Under the pieces are notes generated by a model, which saw nothing but the letters and a program-made list of their open reading frames with translations, was not told the origin of the DNA and did not search any database. Source: Terriglobales bacterium (lineage in GTDB: Bacteria; Acidobacteriota; Terriglobia; Bryobacterales; Bryobacteraceae). Taken from it: 64,000 nt of DNA. The stretch spans positions 62,001-126,000 of the forward strand of contig JAIXQP010000006.1 of the NCBI GenBank assembly GCA_027485675.1, given 5' to 3'. Position numbers and translations under genes: made by a program. Shown in pieces: positions 15,971 to 25,173 of the stretch (positions are counted from its first letter, which is position 1; each line of letters opens with the position of its first letter).

Positions 15971-17353
15971 TCACGTCTCATCGGAAGTCGCAGTTTCCGG
16001 ATCCGCCTCGCCCATCTGCGTCAGCCGGTACCGCAAGGCGTTCCGCGTCAAGCCTAGCAGCCTAGCGGCCTGGCTTTTGTTCCCGCCCGCCCGCCGCAGC
16101 GCTTCCCGAATCAGCGAACGTTCGAACTCGTCGAGCGTCATGCCCGGAGGTAGAAAAGGACTCTCCCCGGCCGCCAGGCTACGCCGCGAAGGCGCCATAT
16201 CCAGCCGCACCTCCGCTTCTTCGAGCACCGGCCCGCTGGCCAGCACGAGGCTCCGCTCCATTACGTTTTCCAGCTCCCGCACGTTGCCGGGCCAATGGTA
16301 GCCCGCCAGCTTGTCGATCGCTCCGGGCGCGAGCGAACGCACCGGCGAGTCCAGTTCCTTAGCGTGTTTGCGCACGAAGAACTCCGCCAGGTACGGGATG
16401 TCTTCGCGACGGTCCCGCAGCGGCGGAATGTTGATGGGAAGAACGTTGAGCCGGTAGTAAAGATCCTGCCGGAAGGTGCCTTGTTCGAGCGCAGCACGCA
16501 GGTCCACATTGGTCGCCGCGATCACGCGCACGTCGATATGCCGCGTCTTATTGCTGCCCAGCCGCTCGAACTCGCGCTCCTGCAGAACGCGCAACAGCTT
16601 CACCTGAATCGACGGAGGCACATCGCCGATCTCATCGAGGAACACGGTGCCGGTATCGGCCTGCTCGAACTTCCCCGGCTTGGCAGTGTTCGCTCCGGTG
16701 AAGGCGCCCTTCTCGTAGCCGAAGAGCTCACTCTCCATCAGGTTCTCCGGAATGGCCGTGCAGTTGATTTTGACGAACGGCTTTTCCCGCCGCGGCGAGT
16801 GCTGATGGATCGCCCGCGCAATCATGTCTTTGCCGACGCCGCTCTCCCCGGCCAGCAGCACCGTAGCCCGGCTCGGCGCCGCCCGTAGCACCGTGGCGAA
16901 CACATCCTGCATGCCGGCGCTCCGCCCGATGATGTTATCGATCTGGTAGCGCCCGCCCAACTCCGCCCGCAGCCGCTGATTCTCTTCCCGTAGCGCCTTC
17001 ACCTCGAAGGCCTTTTCAAGCACCGTCTGCAGATGGTCCAGCGAAAAGGGCTTTTGCACGAAATCCGCAGCCCCGGCCTTCATCGCCGCCACGGCGGTCT
17101 CCACACTCCCAAACGCCGTCATGACCACCACCGGCAGGCCTGGCCGCAAGGACTGGATTCTCGCCACCAGCGCCAGTCCGTCCTCACCCGGCAGGCGCAG
17201 ATCGGTCAGTACGATCCCGGCCCAGTCCAGGCGCGGCATCGCCGCTTCGGCCGATCCCGCCGTCTCCACCTCGAAGCCCGCGGAAGCCAAGTGGAGTTGC
17301 ACCACACGCCGCAGGCGCTCCTCATCTTCAATCACCAAAACCCGTTTGTTCAT
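15971..17353 (-). CDS. Sigma-54-dependent response regulator (NtrC/AtoC family)
   Basis: A 460-residue regulator: receiver domain with phosphoacceptor Asp in GIVLTDLRLPGEDG (about residue 52), AAA+ domain with Walker A GESGVGKD, the sigma-54 contact loop ESELFGYEKGAFTGANT, Walker B TVFLDEIGDV, and a Fis-type HTH at the end (GGNKSQAARLLGLTRNALRY). It activates RNA polymerase holding sigma-54. Its start overlaps the sensor kinase stop (17350-17353), so the two form a two-component pair. Target genes cannot be named from the window; no sigma-54 promoter was recognised nearby. Confidence 0.95.
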   Translation of the reverse strand: MNKRVLVIEDEERLRRVVQLHLASAGFEVETAGSAEAAMPRLDWAGIVLTDLRLPGEDGLALVARIQSLRPGLPVVVMTAFGSVETAVAAMKAGAADFVQKPFSLDHLQTVLEKAFEVKALREENQRLRAELGGRYQIDNIIGRSAGMQDVFATVLRAAPSRATVLLAGESGVGKDMIARAIHQHSPRREKPFVKINCTAIPENLMESELFGYEKGAFTGANTAKPGKFEQADTGTVFLDEIGDVPPSIQVKLLRVLQEREFERLGSNKTRHIDVRVIAATNVDLRAALEQGTFRQDLYYRLNVLPINIPPLRDRREDIPYLAEFFVRKHAKELDSPVRSLAPGAIDKLAGYHWPGNVRELENVMERSLVLASGPVLEEAEVRLDMAPSRRSLAAGESPFLPPGMTLDEFERSLIREALRRAGGNKSQAARLLGLTRNALRYRLTQMGEADPETATSDET

Positions 17354-18618
17354 TGTCCCGTCACGGCCGGCAGCAGGACGCGGAACACGCTCCCCCGCCC
17401 CGGCTCACTATCGAACTCTAATCGTCCACCATGCTCACTGACAATCTTGGCAACAATGGCCAAGCCCAACCCCACCCCTTCCTTCTTCGTCGTGAAGAAC
17501 GGGTTGAAGATGGATTCCCGGTGCTCCGGCGCCACGCCACTGCCCCGGTCGATGACGGCGATCTCCGTCTCCTGCCCGCCCAGCCGCCGGGTCCGCAGCG
17601 TCACCACCGCCCCGACTGGACTCGCCTGCGCCGCATTCAAAATCAGGTTGAAAACCACGCGCTCCATCCACTCGGCGTCCACTTCCACGGGCCGCACCGC
17701 CGGATCGTAATTCTTGTACACCGTCACGGTGGGCGCCGGGGTCATCCGCTCGAACTCCTGTACCACGCGATCGAGCAAACCATGTAGTTCGGTGGGCGCC
17801 CGGTGCAGCGCTAGAGGACGGGCGAACTCGAGGAAGCGTCCGACGAGCGAATTCGCCCGGTCGACATCGGAAGCGATGTAAGCCGCCATCTCCTGCGCCA
17901 GTTCGTTGCCAGCCGGCAACTGTTTCTGCAGCACCTCCGCCGAGGCGCGAATCGTGCCCAGCGGATTGCGCAACTCGTGCGCCAAACCGGCCGTCAACTG
18001 GCCCAGCGCCGCCAGCCGCTCGGAACGGCGCACGGCGTCCTCGGCCTCGCGCAGGTGCTGATTGGCCGCCGCCAGTTCTTCGGCTACCGCCTGGTAACGC
18101 TGCGCTTCGGCGCGGTTCGCCTTCGCCAACTGATAGGTCAGGTAGCCGACCACCGGCAAGAAAATGATGCGCAGCAACAGCTCTTCCCAAATCACCAGAT
18201 AGTCGCTCAACTCGCTCCAATCGACGAAGCCTAGAAAGGAGACGTAGGCGACGCAGGCCAGAGCGGTAAACATTGTCGTCGCCAACGGGCCCGTGGTCGT
18301 TGCCGCGCTTACCACGGGCAACATGAGAATCGGATAGTAGCTCGAGTTGATCGCCGCCGTGTAGCCGAGCACCAGCCAGCAAAGGATCAACTTGATGGTG
18401 ATGGGCAGCAGCTTGCCCCGCTCCGTGCGGAACACCGCAATGCGCGGCTCCGCCAACTGGAAGAGGGCCAACGCCACGATGCACACAACCGACGGGACAT
18501 CGTGAAACGGGCTGGCCAGGGCCAGCGCCGAGAAGAACAACAGCCAGACCAGATCCTGTGCCGCCACAAACGGGAGACGAAACCGGGCGAATCGCCCATT
18601 AGGCTCGGGGGCAGGCAC
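17350..18618 (-). CDS. Membrane sensor histidine kinase (NtrB/AtoS-like)
   Basis: A 422-residue kinase with about six N-terminal membrane helices (residues 15-170), a short coiled linker, the H-box LAHELRNPLGTIRASAEVLQ, and a complete ATP-binding domain: N-box VVFNLILNAAQASP, G1 VIDRGSGVAPEHR, F-box IFNPFFTTKKEG, G2 VGLGLAIVAKIV. There is no separate periplasmic sensor domain, so it probably senses through its membrane part. It pairs with the overlapping sigma-54 regulator. GTG 18618 has no Shine-Dalgarno, but a TAAGAT hexamer ends six bases upstream, compatible with a leaderless transcript. Confidence 0.93.
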   Translation of the reverse strand: MPAPEPNGRFARFRLPFVAAQDLVWLLFFSALALASPFHDVPSVVCIVALALFQLAEPRIAVFRTERGKLLPITIKLILCWLVLGYTAAINSSYYPILMLPVVSAATTTGPLATTMFTALACVAYVSFLGFVDWSELSDYLVIWEELLLRIIFLPVVGYLTYQLAKANRAEAQRYQAVAEELAAANQHLREAEDAVRRSERLAALGQLTAGLAHELRNPLGTIRASAEVLQKQLPAGNELAQEMAAYIASDVDRANSLVGRFLEFARPLALHRAPTELHGLLDRVVQEFERMTPAPTVTVYKNYDPAVRPVEVDAEWMERVVFNLILNAAQASPVGAVVTLRTRRLGGQETEIAVIDRGSGVAPEHRESIFNPFFTTKKEGVGLGLAIVAKIVSEHGGRLEFDSEPGRGSVFRVLLPAVTGQ

Positions 18619-18624
18619 GAAGCC

Positions 18625-18630
18625 ATCTTA
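18625..18630 (-). promoter_or_regulatory. Candidate -10 of the sensor kinase gene
   Basis: TAAGAT on the - strand, six bases before GTG 18618, in the 23-base gap after the sirtuin gene. The spacing would put the transcription start at the start codon. A good -35 is not visible. Confidence 0.4.
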
Positions 18631-18641
18631 TCGCGCCGGCG

Positions 18642-19358
18642 CTAAACCAAGGCGGGCAGAATCTCTCCGCTCGGCCCTTGCAGCGAGATCGCCACACTCG
18701 GCGAAAACGGTGTCGTGGCGACGTTCACTTCCATGACGAATCGCGCCATTTCGATTAGCCCCGCCGCGGGGTAAACCTGCGCGGAGGTCCCCACCACCAG
18801 CAGCACATCGGCCTGCGACACGGCCCGTTCGGCCTCGGCCCACACGATCCGGGGCAAGGCTTCTCCGAACCAGACCACGCCCGGGCGCAGCGGTTCGCCG
18901 CACTCGGGGCACGGCGGAGGCAGCGTGGGATAGGCCAGCGCCCGGTCCTTCCGCTGATACGCACAGGCCGTACAACGCGACTGCCAGATATCCCCGTGCA
19001 CCTTCAGGATCCGGCGGGAACCGGCGCGGTCATGGAGACCGTCGACATTCTGGGTGATCAGGGTGAAGCGGGGCCGCTGCTGCTCCAGGGTCACGAGGGC
19101 GCGGTGGCCGGCGTTCGGTTCGGCCGCGTCAATCAGGCCGCGCCGCCAGAGGTACCACTCCCAGACGGTGCGCGGGTCGCGCGCGAAGGCCTCCGGCGTC
19201 GCGAGTTCCTCCGGGCGGAAATTGCGCCACAAACCACCCGCGCCCCGAAAGGTGGGAATCCCGCTCTCCGCGGAGATGCCTGCCCCGGTGAGCACGGCCA
19301 CGGCATGGGCCGCCGCCAAGCGCTCGCGGGCCGCGCTTAGCTCACGCTGGCCGGCCAT
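18642..19358 (-). CDS. cobB: NAD-dependent protein deacylase, sirtuin (CobB type)
   Basis: A 238-residue class III sirtuin that removes acyl groups from lysines using NAD. Motifs in order: VAVLTGAGISAESGIPTFRG (NAD binding), WEWYLWRRG (the Y-x-x-R pair that in CobB/SIRT5 favours succinyl and malonyl groups), TQNVDGLHDRAG, catalytic His in VHGDIWQSRC, four zinc cysteines (CTAC and CPEC), VVGTSAQVYPAAGL. Its start at 19358 overlaps the end of the heme A synthase gene by 22 bases; the ribosome site (AAGGA) touches the ATG, so a start further upstream in the same frame is possible. Confidence 0.93.
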   Translation of the reverse strand: MAGQRELSAARERLAAAHAVAVLTGAGISAESGIPTFRGAGGLWRNFRPEELATPEAFARDPRTVWEWYLWRRGLIDAAEPNAGHRALVTLEQQRPRFTLITQNVDGLHDRAGSRRILKVHGDIWQSRCTACAYQRKDRALAYPTLPPPCPECGEPLRPGVVWFGEALPRIVWAEAERAVSQADVLLVVGTSAQVYPAAGLIEMARFVMEVNVATTPFSPSVAISLQGPSGEILPALV

Positions 19359-20284
19359 TCCTTCGCCAGCGGCGATGCCGCCGCACTCGCTTGGCCAGCC
19401 GGCCAAGCGCTCAACCAGGCCACCACCGTCATGATCCAGATCCCCTGCGAGACCAGCAGATGCACAATCTGCATCCAGCCCGGAGCGGCGAGGGCAATGT
19501 TCAGAACGCCCAAACCCACTTGGAGAAACACCACGCCCGCCGTCCACCCCAGCAGGCGGCCTTGCGCCGAACCCTGCCGCCGCAGCGCCGTGAAGACCCC
19601 CAGCAGAAACAGCGCCGTGCCCGAGGCGACGAACGGATGGACGATGCGGAGTTGAACCAGAAAGTGCTGGCCCGCGGTGAGGTCCTCGCGAATCCGCGCG
19701 AACAGGCCGGCGCCGAGCGTAGGCGGCACGGGGAACAAGGTATCGCCGAGTGCGGTGATGGCTCCCGTGATGTTGGTTAGGATGAGAGCCAGCAGGGCCG
19801 CTCCCAACAACCGGTACCCGAGGCGCGATGGCGTTTCCTGGCGGCGGTCGCCAATCCACCATGCGGTCGCGGTCGCGGTGGCGGTCAGCAGCAGGGTGTT
19901 GGCGAGATGGATGGAGATGACCAGCGCCCGGCTGACGGAGGCATCATCCACCACCAACTGCTTCTTCACGAGCACCGCGCCGATGAAGCCCTCCACCAGC
20001 AGGAAGAAGAACGCGGCCAGCGCCGCATAGAAACTCCGGCCGCGGCCCTCCCGGCGCCACACCCAGGCCAGCAGTCCGAGGCCCAAAAATCCGCACACTC
20101 CGCTCGTCACGCGATGCGTGAACTCGATGATCGTCTTGGCGCCGGGCGCCTGCGGCACCACCTCGCCATTGCACATCGGCCAATGGTCGCCGCAGCCGGC
20201 GCCTGCGCCGGTAATCCGCACCCAGGCGCCGAACAGGATCACGGCAACCAGGTAGGCGACATAGAACCAGGCGAAACGCTTCAT
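19337..20284 (-). CDS. ctaA: Heme A synthase (COX15/CtaA)
   Basis: Inner-membrane enzyme that oxidises heme O to heme A for aa3-type oxidases. The 315-residue protein has about eight membrane helices and four conserved histidine motifs: IEFTHRVTSGV, VISIHLANTLLL, QLRIVHPFVASG and QIVHLLVSQG, which ligate the two hemes. The extracellular CGDHWPMCNG segment gives the cysteine pair of CtaA. It lies five bases after the DUF1501 gene and overlaps the sirtuin gene, so it is probably co-transcribed with both; no oxidase genes are nearby. Confidence 0.93.
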   Translation of the reverse strand: MKRFAWFYVAYLVAVILFGAWVRITGAGAGCGDHWPMCNGEVVPQAPGAKTIIEFTHRVTSGVCGFLGLGLLAWVWRREGRGRSFYAALAAFFFLLVEGFIGAVLVKKQLVVDDASVSRALVISIHLANTLLLTATATATAWWIGDRRQETPSRLGYRLLGAALLALILTNITGAITALGDTLFPVPPTLGAGLFARIREDLTAGQHFLVQLRIVHPFVASGTALFLLGVFTALRRQGSAQGRLLGWTAGVVFLQVGLGVLNIALAAPGWMQIVHLLVSQGIWIMTVVAWLSAWPAGQASAAASPLAKEWPASVS

Positions 20285-20289
20285 AGCAG

Positions 20290-21747
20290 CTAGGAGAGGA
20301 TCTTCTTGTGCACGACGCCGGCGACGTCGGTCAACCGGAAATCGCGGCCGCTGTAGCGGTAGGTCAACTTCTCATGGTCCAGGCCCAGGAGATGCAGCAC
20401 GGTCGCATGGAAGTCATGAATGTGCATCCGGTCCTCGGCCGCATGGTAGCCGATCTCATCCGTCGCGCCGTAGACGAAACCGGGCTTCACGCCCGCGCCC
20501 GCCATCCAGACGGTGTAGCCGTAGGGATTGTGGTCGCGTCCGTTGCCGCCTTCCGAAATCGGGGTCCGGCCGAACTCACCGGCCCAGATCACCAGGGTGT
20601 CGTCCAGCATGCCGCGCGACTTGAGGTCTTTCAGCAGCCCGGCGATGGGCTTGTCGACCTCATAGGCGTTCGAGGTGTGTTTATTGAACAGGTCCGAATG
20701 CTGGTCCCACTTGTAGCTGTGGGTCGCCTGCACGAAGCGGACGTTCTTTTCGCTCAACCGGCGGGCCAGCAGACACTGCCAGCCGAAGTCGGCTGTCCGC
20801 GGATCGTCCAGGCCGTAGAGCTTCTTGGTCGCCTCGCTCTCCTTATCGACGGCAAAGATCTCGGGGGCCTGGGTCTGCATGCGGAAGGCGAGTTCGAAGG
20901 CCTGAATGCGGGCTTCCATGTTCGGATCGTACTGCCGCATTTCGGCGTGGCGGCGGTTAATGTTCTGGATCATGTCCAGCTCATACCGCTGCTGCTCCGG
21001 GGTCAGGCCCTTGTTAACGAGGTACTGAATCGGCTCGGACTTGATCTCCTCCACCTTCATGCCGGAGTGGCCGATCGGCGTGCCCTGGTAAGCCCCGGGC
21101 AGAAACGCGGAACCAAAGTTCTTCGCGCCGCCATGGGAGAGCGTCGGCTTGATGGTGATATAGCCGGGCAGGTCCTGATTCTCGGTGCCGAGCCCATACA
21201 CCGACCAGGCGCCCATGCTGGGCCGCACGAACGTCGAACTGCCGGTGAAGGATTGCAGCAGGGCTGCCCCGTGATCCACGCCTTCGCCCACCAGCGAACG
21301 GACGATGCAGAGATCGTCCACACAGTCGCGGACGTGCGGAAACAGATCGCTGACCAGAATGCCGCTTTTGCCGCCCGGCCGGAACTCCCAGGGGGACTTC
21401 ATCAGCGGACCCGGCGCTTCGTCAGCGAACGCCAGCGGACGCTTGATCGGCAGAGGCTTGCCGTGGTCGCGGACCAGGCGCTCCTTGAAGTCAAACGTGT
21501 CGATGCTCGACGGGCCGCCGTGCATGAACAGGAAGATCACCTTCTTCGCCCGCGGGGCGAAGTGCGGCTTCCGCGGAGCCAGCGGATTGGTCGCGCCGCC
21601 TTCGGGAGCGGCGGCCTCCGCCATCATGCTGAGAAAGCCGAGATAGCCCAGCCCGCCGCCGGCGGCGCGGAACGCAGCCCGGCGCGACATCGGCTTCACG
21701 CGGCGGGAGAAGACCTCCCGGATCGGATCTTTCGCTTTGTGGTCCAT
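20290..21747 (-). CDS. DUF1501 family protein (secreted, sulfatase-like fold)
   Basis: A 485-residue member of DUF1501, a family expanded in planctomycetes and acidobacteria. The N-terminus has a twin-arginine-like signal (SRRAAFRAAGGGLGYLGFL). Conserved segments include KKVIFLFMHGGPSSIDTFD, DDLCIVRSLVGEGVDHGAAL, and VIWAGEFGRTPISEGGNGRD; these place metal-binding Asp/His residues as in alkaline-phosphatase superfamily enzymes, but no substrate is established. It sits 15 bases after the DUF1549/DUF1553 cytochrome gene, the usual pairing for this family. Confidence 0.92.
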   Translation of the reverse strand: MDHKAKDPIREVFSRRVKPMSRRAAFRAAGGGLGYLGFLSMMAEAAAPEGGATNPLAPRKPHFAPRAKKVIFLFMHGGPSSIDTFDFKERLVRDHGKPLPIKRPLAFADEAPGPLMKSPWEFRPGGKSGILVSDLFPHVRDCVDDLCIVRSLVGEGVDHGAALLQSFTGSSTFVRPSMGAWSVYGLGTENQDLPGYITIKPTLSHGGAKNFGSAFLPGAYQGTPIGHSGMKVEEIKSEPIQYLVNKGLTPEQQRYELDMIQNINRRHAEMRQYDPNMEARIQAFELAFRMQTQAPEIFAVDKESEATKKLYGLDDPRTADFGWQCLLARRLSEKNVRFVQATHSYKWDQHSDLFNKHTSNAYEVDKPIAGLLKDLKSRGMLDDTLVIWAGEFGRTPISEGGNGRDHNPYGYTVWMAGAGVKPGFVYGATDEIGYHAAEDRMHIHDFHATVLHLLGLDHEKLTYRYSGRDFRLTDVAGVVHKKILS

Positions 21748-21762
21748 GGTGAGCCTCGTCCC

Positions 21763-24582
21763 CTAGTCGACGTACATGAATTCGTTCGAAGCGATCAGCA
21801 CGCGGCAGGCGCTCTGCCACGCGTCCACTTCGGTCATCTTGCCGGCAAACTTCTTCTGGAAGCTGTCGACGTAGCTGAGCATCGCGTCGGCCTCGGGCGC
21901 CGAGGCTTCGCGGTTCAGAATGCGGGCGATCGCCCGGTCCACCCGGGGCCGCCCGGCCGGCGTCTCCTTCACGAGAGCCGCCGCCAGGGTCTGCGCCTGC
22001 TCGGCCACGAACTTGCTGTTCATCATGAAGAGAGCCTGCGGAGCCACATTGGTAATGATGCGCCGACCCTGCGGAGTGGTGGCATCACCGAAGTCAAATA
22101 AGTTGAACAGCGCGGGCAGATTCGCCCGGCGCAGGGGCAGATACACCGTCCGGCGCACCTGCTCCTCCGGATTGATGCTCAGCCGCCCGTTCGAATTCTC
22201 GCCGTCCGTGCCGAAGCCGGACTGCATCGTGCCGCCCATGGTCAGGTCGAGCTTCCCGGCGACACCAAGTAAGGCGTCCCGCATCTCTTCCACCTGCAGC
22301 CGGCGCCGCACGGCGCGCGAGAACAGCTTATTCTCCGGATCGGCCTGGAACTGCTCCGGCGCGGTCGCGCTCGCCATCTGGTAAGCGCTCGACAGCATCA
22401 GCTTCCGGTGCATCGCTTTGATGCTCCAGCCGGACGCCACAAACTCGGTCGCCAGGTAGTCGAGCAACTCCGGATGCGTCGGTCGCTCACCCATCCGTCC
22501 GAAATTGTCCGGCGTCCGCACAATCCCTTCGCCGAAGTGGCCCTGCCAGATCCGGTTGACCATCACCCGCGCCGACAACGGATTGTCCGGGCTCGCCAGC
22601 CATTCAGCCAACTCCAGCCGGCCGCTCCCCTGAATGTTCTGCGGCTGCCGGTCGCCGGCCATCACGATGGGAAAACGCTTGGGCGCATCTTCGCCGAGCG
22701 AAGCGTAGTCGCCTCGCACGAAAACCTTCTGCTGCACGGGCGTGCCTTCCTGGACGGCGCAAGCCATCTCCGGCTCCGGCGGCAGACTCTCCTTCAACCG
22801 CTTCTGCTCGGCCTTCAAGGCCGCGAACTCCGCCTTGGCTTCCTCGCTCGCCTGCGCGGTCACTATCGGATCCGAGACGCCCATCGGCCCACTGTTGTCG
22901 AACACCTGCCCGAAGAAGCGATCCTTTTCGTTGATCATCTTCGGCTTCTCGCTGAGCATGTTCTTCTCTTCGATCTGCCGGCGCTGCGGCTTCCGGTAGC
23001 CCTCGAGCTTCTTATGCCAGGCCGCGAGGCTTTCCGTCGTTGACGAAACGAAGCCATTGGCAATGCGCTGCGCCGTCGCGTCGTCAGCCGCCTGATCCCA
23101 CTCGGCCAGCCACGGCCGCGGGACCTCCCGGGCGGCGAAGTACTTCACCCAGCGTTCGAGCATCTTCGCGTCCAACTGACGGGCCGCGGCGATAGCCGCC
23201 ACATCCGCCTTCTTCCGCTCCACTTCCCGCGCCGCCATCATATAGGCCGGAATCTGCGGCACCAGCTTCTCCTGCAGCCGCCGGCGCTCCTTCTCCATGG
23301 CGATCTCGAGATCGATTCCCTTGTGCTGCACCAGCGCCTCGGCCGCCTCGTACTTCTCGTACTGCTCTTTGGGCACGAGCGGGGTGAACAACAGCTTCGA
23401 GACGTGGCTCTGGTCATCCTTGAAGTTCTTGGTCGAAGCAAAGATGCCCACCATGCCGTAGTAGTCCTTGGCGTAGAGGGGGTCGAACTTGTGATCGTGG
23501 CAGCGGGCGCAGGCCAGGGTCACCCCCAGAAAGGTCTTCGATACGGCGTCCACCTGTTCGTCGTAGATGTCGTAGAGCATCTTCTGCTTATCCTGCTGCG
23601 CGATGGCCTTGGCGCCCAGCGCCAGGAACCCGGTGGCGATAATGCCTTCGCGGTTCAGCCCCGGCTTGCCGCCCCGGGCCGGCAACAGGTCGCCCGCCAC
23701 CTGCTCCTTCACAAACTGGTTGTAGGGCAGGTCGTCATTGAAGGCGTTGATCACGTAGTCGCGGTACTTGTAGGCGTAGGGATAGCGATGGTCTTCATCG
23801 TTGCCGGTGGAATCGGCGTACCGGGCGATGTCGAGCCAATGGCGCCCCCACTTTTCGCCGTAGCGCGGCGAGGCCAGCAGCCGGTCGACGACCTTCTTGA
23901 AGGCATCGGGCGAACGGTCGGCCAGGAACTCTTTCATCTCCTGCTCGGTGGGCGGCAGGCCGGTCAGGTCATAGGTGGCCCGGCGCAGCAGCGTCAGCCG
24001 GTCCGCCGCGGGCGCGGGCTTCACGCCCTTCTCTTCGAGCTTGGCAAGCAGGAACGCGTCCACGGGAGCCTGCACCCAGGCTTTGTTCTTCACCGGGGGC
24101 GGCTGGTGCGCTTTGACGGCCTGAAAGGCCCAGAACTGCTTATCCTCTTCCGTGAGCTTATTGCCGTGCTTCCGGGTACCGCTGCCGCCGGCCACGGCGC
24201 CGCCGGCCTTGGGATCATAGCCCGGCCAGGGCGCGCCCATCGTGATCCATTCGCGCAGCGAAGCAATCTCTTCGGCCTTCAGCTTGCCCATCGGCGGCAT
24301 CTTCAGCTTGCCTTCGTAGCTCGTCACCTGGAGCAACAGACTCTGCTCCGGACTCTCCACGTTGACCAGCGATCCGCTGCCCCCACCGGCCATAAAGGCC
24401 GCGGCGCTCGACATGTCGAGGGCCGAGGTTTTCACCTTTTCGTTGTGGCACATCTGGCATTTTTGCGCCAGCACGGGGCGAATCTTCTTCTCAAAAAACT
24501 CGGCCTGTTCTTGATTCGGCACCTGAGCGATCACCGCTCCGGCGAACATCCCAACCAGCCACGCTGCACGGGTTACCATCAT
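21763..24582 (-). CDS. Planctomycete-type cytochrome c protein with DUF1549 and DUF1553
   Basis: A secreted protein of about 939 residues. After a signal peptide (LVGMFAGAVIAQ) comes a heme-binding region with the motif CQMCH, then DUF1549 (PVDAFLLAKLEEKGVKPAPA, GRHWLDIARYADSTGNDED, CARCHDHKFDPLYAKDYYG with a second CxxCH), and the C-terminal DUF1553 (LAEWLASPDNPLSARVMVNR, IWQGHFGEGIVRTPDNFG, RRLQVEEMRDALL). Such proteins are thought to work with DUF1501 partners, perhaps in polysaccharide breakdown; the reaction is unknown. ATG 24582 is preferred; GTG 24591 is possible. First gene of a four-gene - strand run. Confidence 0.92.
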   Translation of the reverse strand: MMVTRAAWLVGMFAGAVIAQVPNQEQAEFFEKKIRPVLAQKCQMCHNEKVKTSALDMSSAAAFMAGGGSGSLVNVESPEQSLLLQVTSYEGKLKMPPMGKLKAEEIASLREWITMGAPWPGYDPKAGGAVAGGSGTRKHGNKLTEEDKQFWAFQAVKAHQPPPVKNKAWVQAPVDAFLLAKLEEKGVKPAPAADRLTLLRRATYDLTGLPPTEQEMKEFLADRSPDAFKKVVDRLLASPRYGEKWGRHWLDIARYADSTGNDEDHRYPYAYKYRDYVINAFNDDLPYNQFVKEQVAGDLLPARGGKPGLNREGIIATGFLALGAKAIAQQDKQKMLYDIYDEQVDAVSKTFLGVTLACARCHDHKFDPLYAKDYYGMVGIFASTKNFKDDQSHVSKLLFTPLVPKEQYEKYEAAEALVQHKGIDLEIAMEKERRRLQEKLVPQIPAYMMAAREVERKKADVAAIAAARQLDAKMLERWVKYFAAREVPRPWLAEWDQAADDATAQRIANGFVSSTTESLAAWHKKLEGYRKPQRRQIEEKNMLSEKPKMINEKDRFFGQVFDNSGPMGVSDPIVTAQASEEAKAEFAALKAEQKRLKESLPPEPEMACAVQEGTPVQQKVFVRGDYASLGEDAPKRFPIVMAGDRQPQNIQGSGRLELAEWLASPDNPLSARVMVNRIWQGHFGEGIVRTPDNFGRMGERPTHPELLDYLATEFVASGWSIKAMHRKLMLSSAYQMASATAPEQFQADPENKLFSRAVRRRLQVEEMRDALLGVAGKLDLTMGGTMQSGFGTDGENSNGRLSINPEEQVRRTVYLPLRRANLPALFNLFDFGDATTPQGRRIITNVAPQALFMMNSKFVAEQAQTLAAALVKETPAGRPRVDRAIARILNREASAPEADAMLSYVDSFQKKFAGKMTEVDAWQSACRVLIASNEFMYVD

Positions 24583-24687
24583 GGACTGCACACACCTCTC
24601 GGCGATCGGAATTCAGACAACTCCGTCATTCTTAAACTATCCCAATTCGCCGCCCCCGTCAAAGGCGGTCCATCGCGCAAGACACGG

Positions 24688-24693
24688 TAAAAT
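24688..24693 (+). promoter_or_regulatory. Candidate -10 of tadA
   Basis: TAAAAT ends nine bases before GTG 24703, so the predicted transcript would have almost no leader. It lies in the 120-base gap to the divergent cytochrome gene. Confidence 0.4.
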
Positions 24694-24702
24694 AAGGCTC
24701 GC

Positions 24703-25173
24703 GTGACACTGAGCGACCACGAAAAGTATATGCACCTGGCTCTCGAACAGGCCCGGCTAGCCGAGGCCGCCGGGGAGGTGCCGGTGGGCGCGGTCGTGGT
24801 GGATGAACACGGCGAGTTACTGGCCGCCGCCCACAATTCGCCGGTCGCGCGGCATGACCCCACGGCCCACGCCGAAATTCTCGCCCTGCGCGCCGCCGGG
24901 CTGCGCCGCGCGAACTACCGGCTCTCCGGCGCGACGCTATACTGCACGCTCGAGCCGTGCATCATGTGCGCGGGCGCCATCGTCCATGCCCGCATCCGCA
25001 CACTCGTCTTCGGCTCCCGGGATCTGCGCTTCGGCGGGGTCCGCAGCAAGTTCGCCCTCGCCGACAGTGACCTGTTGAATCATCAGGTCACGGTCGTCGA
25101 GGGCGTCTTGGGCGACGTTTGCGCCGCCATGCTACAGCGCTTTTTCGCGGGCAAACGGCCGGCGGGGAGCTAA
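24703..25173 (+). CDS. tadA: tRNA-specific adenosine deaminase TadA
   Basis: Converts A34 to inosine in the anticodon of tRNA-Arg(ACG). The 156-residue protein shows the zinc deaminase site: HAE in TAHAEILALRAAG (His ligand, catalytic Glu) and PCIMC in CTLEPCIMCAGAIVHARI (two Cys ligands), plus the N-terminal HEKYMHLALEQARLAEAAGE and VPVGAVVV typical of TadA. It starts with GTG without a Shine-Dalgarno. Its TAA and the stop of the convergent zinc-finger gene share the four bases CTAA (25170-25173). Confidence 0.95.
   Translation: MTLSDHEKYMHLALEQARLAEAAGEVPVGAVVVDEHGELLAAAHNSPVARHDPTAHAEILALRAAGLRRANYRLSGATLYCTLEPCIMCAGAIVHARIRTLVFGSRDLRFGGVRSKFALADSDLLNHQVTVVEGVLGDVCAAMLQRFFAGKRPAGS

Noticed and set aside
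14513-16057. Long open frame of 514 codons opposite rpsA, rich in His, Arg and Leu
   Set aside because: It is the antisense of a GC-rich coding gene; composition is skewed, no family motif appears, and rpsA is certain.
20308-22101. Open frame of 597 codons opposite the DUF1501 gene
   Set aside because: Shadow of strong third-position GC bias; no motif, and it crosses two real - strand genes.
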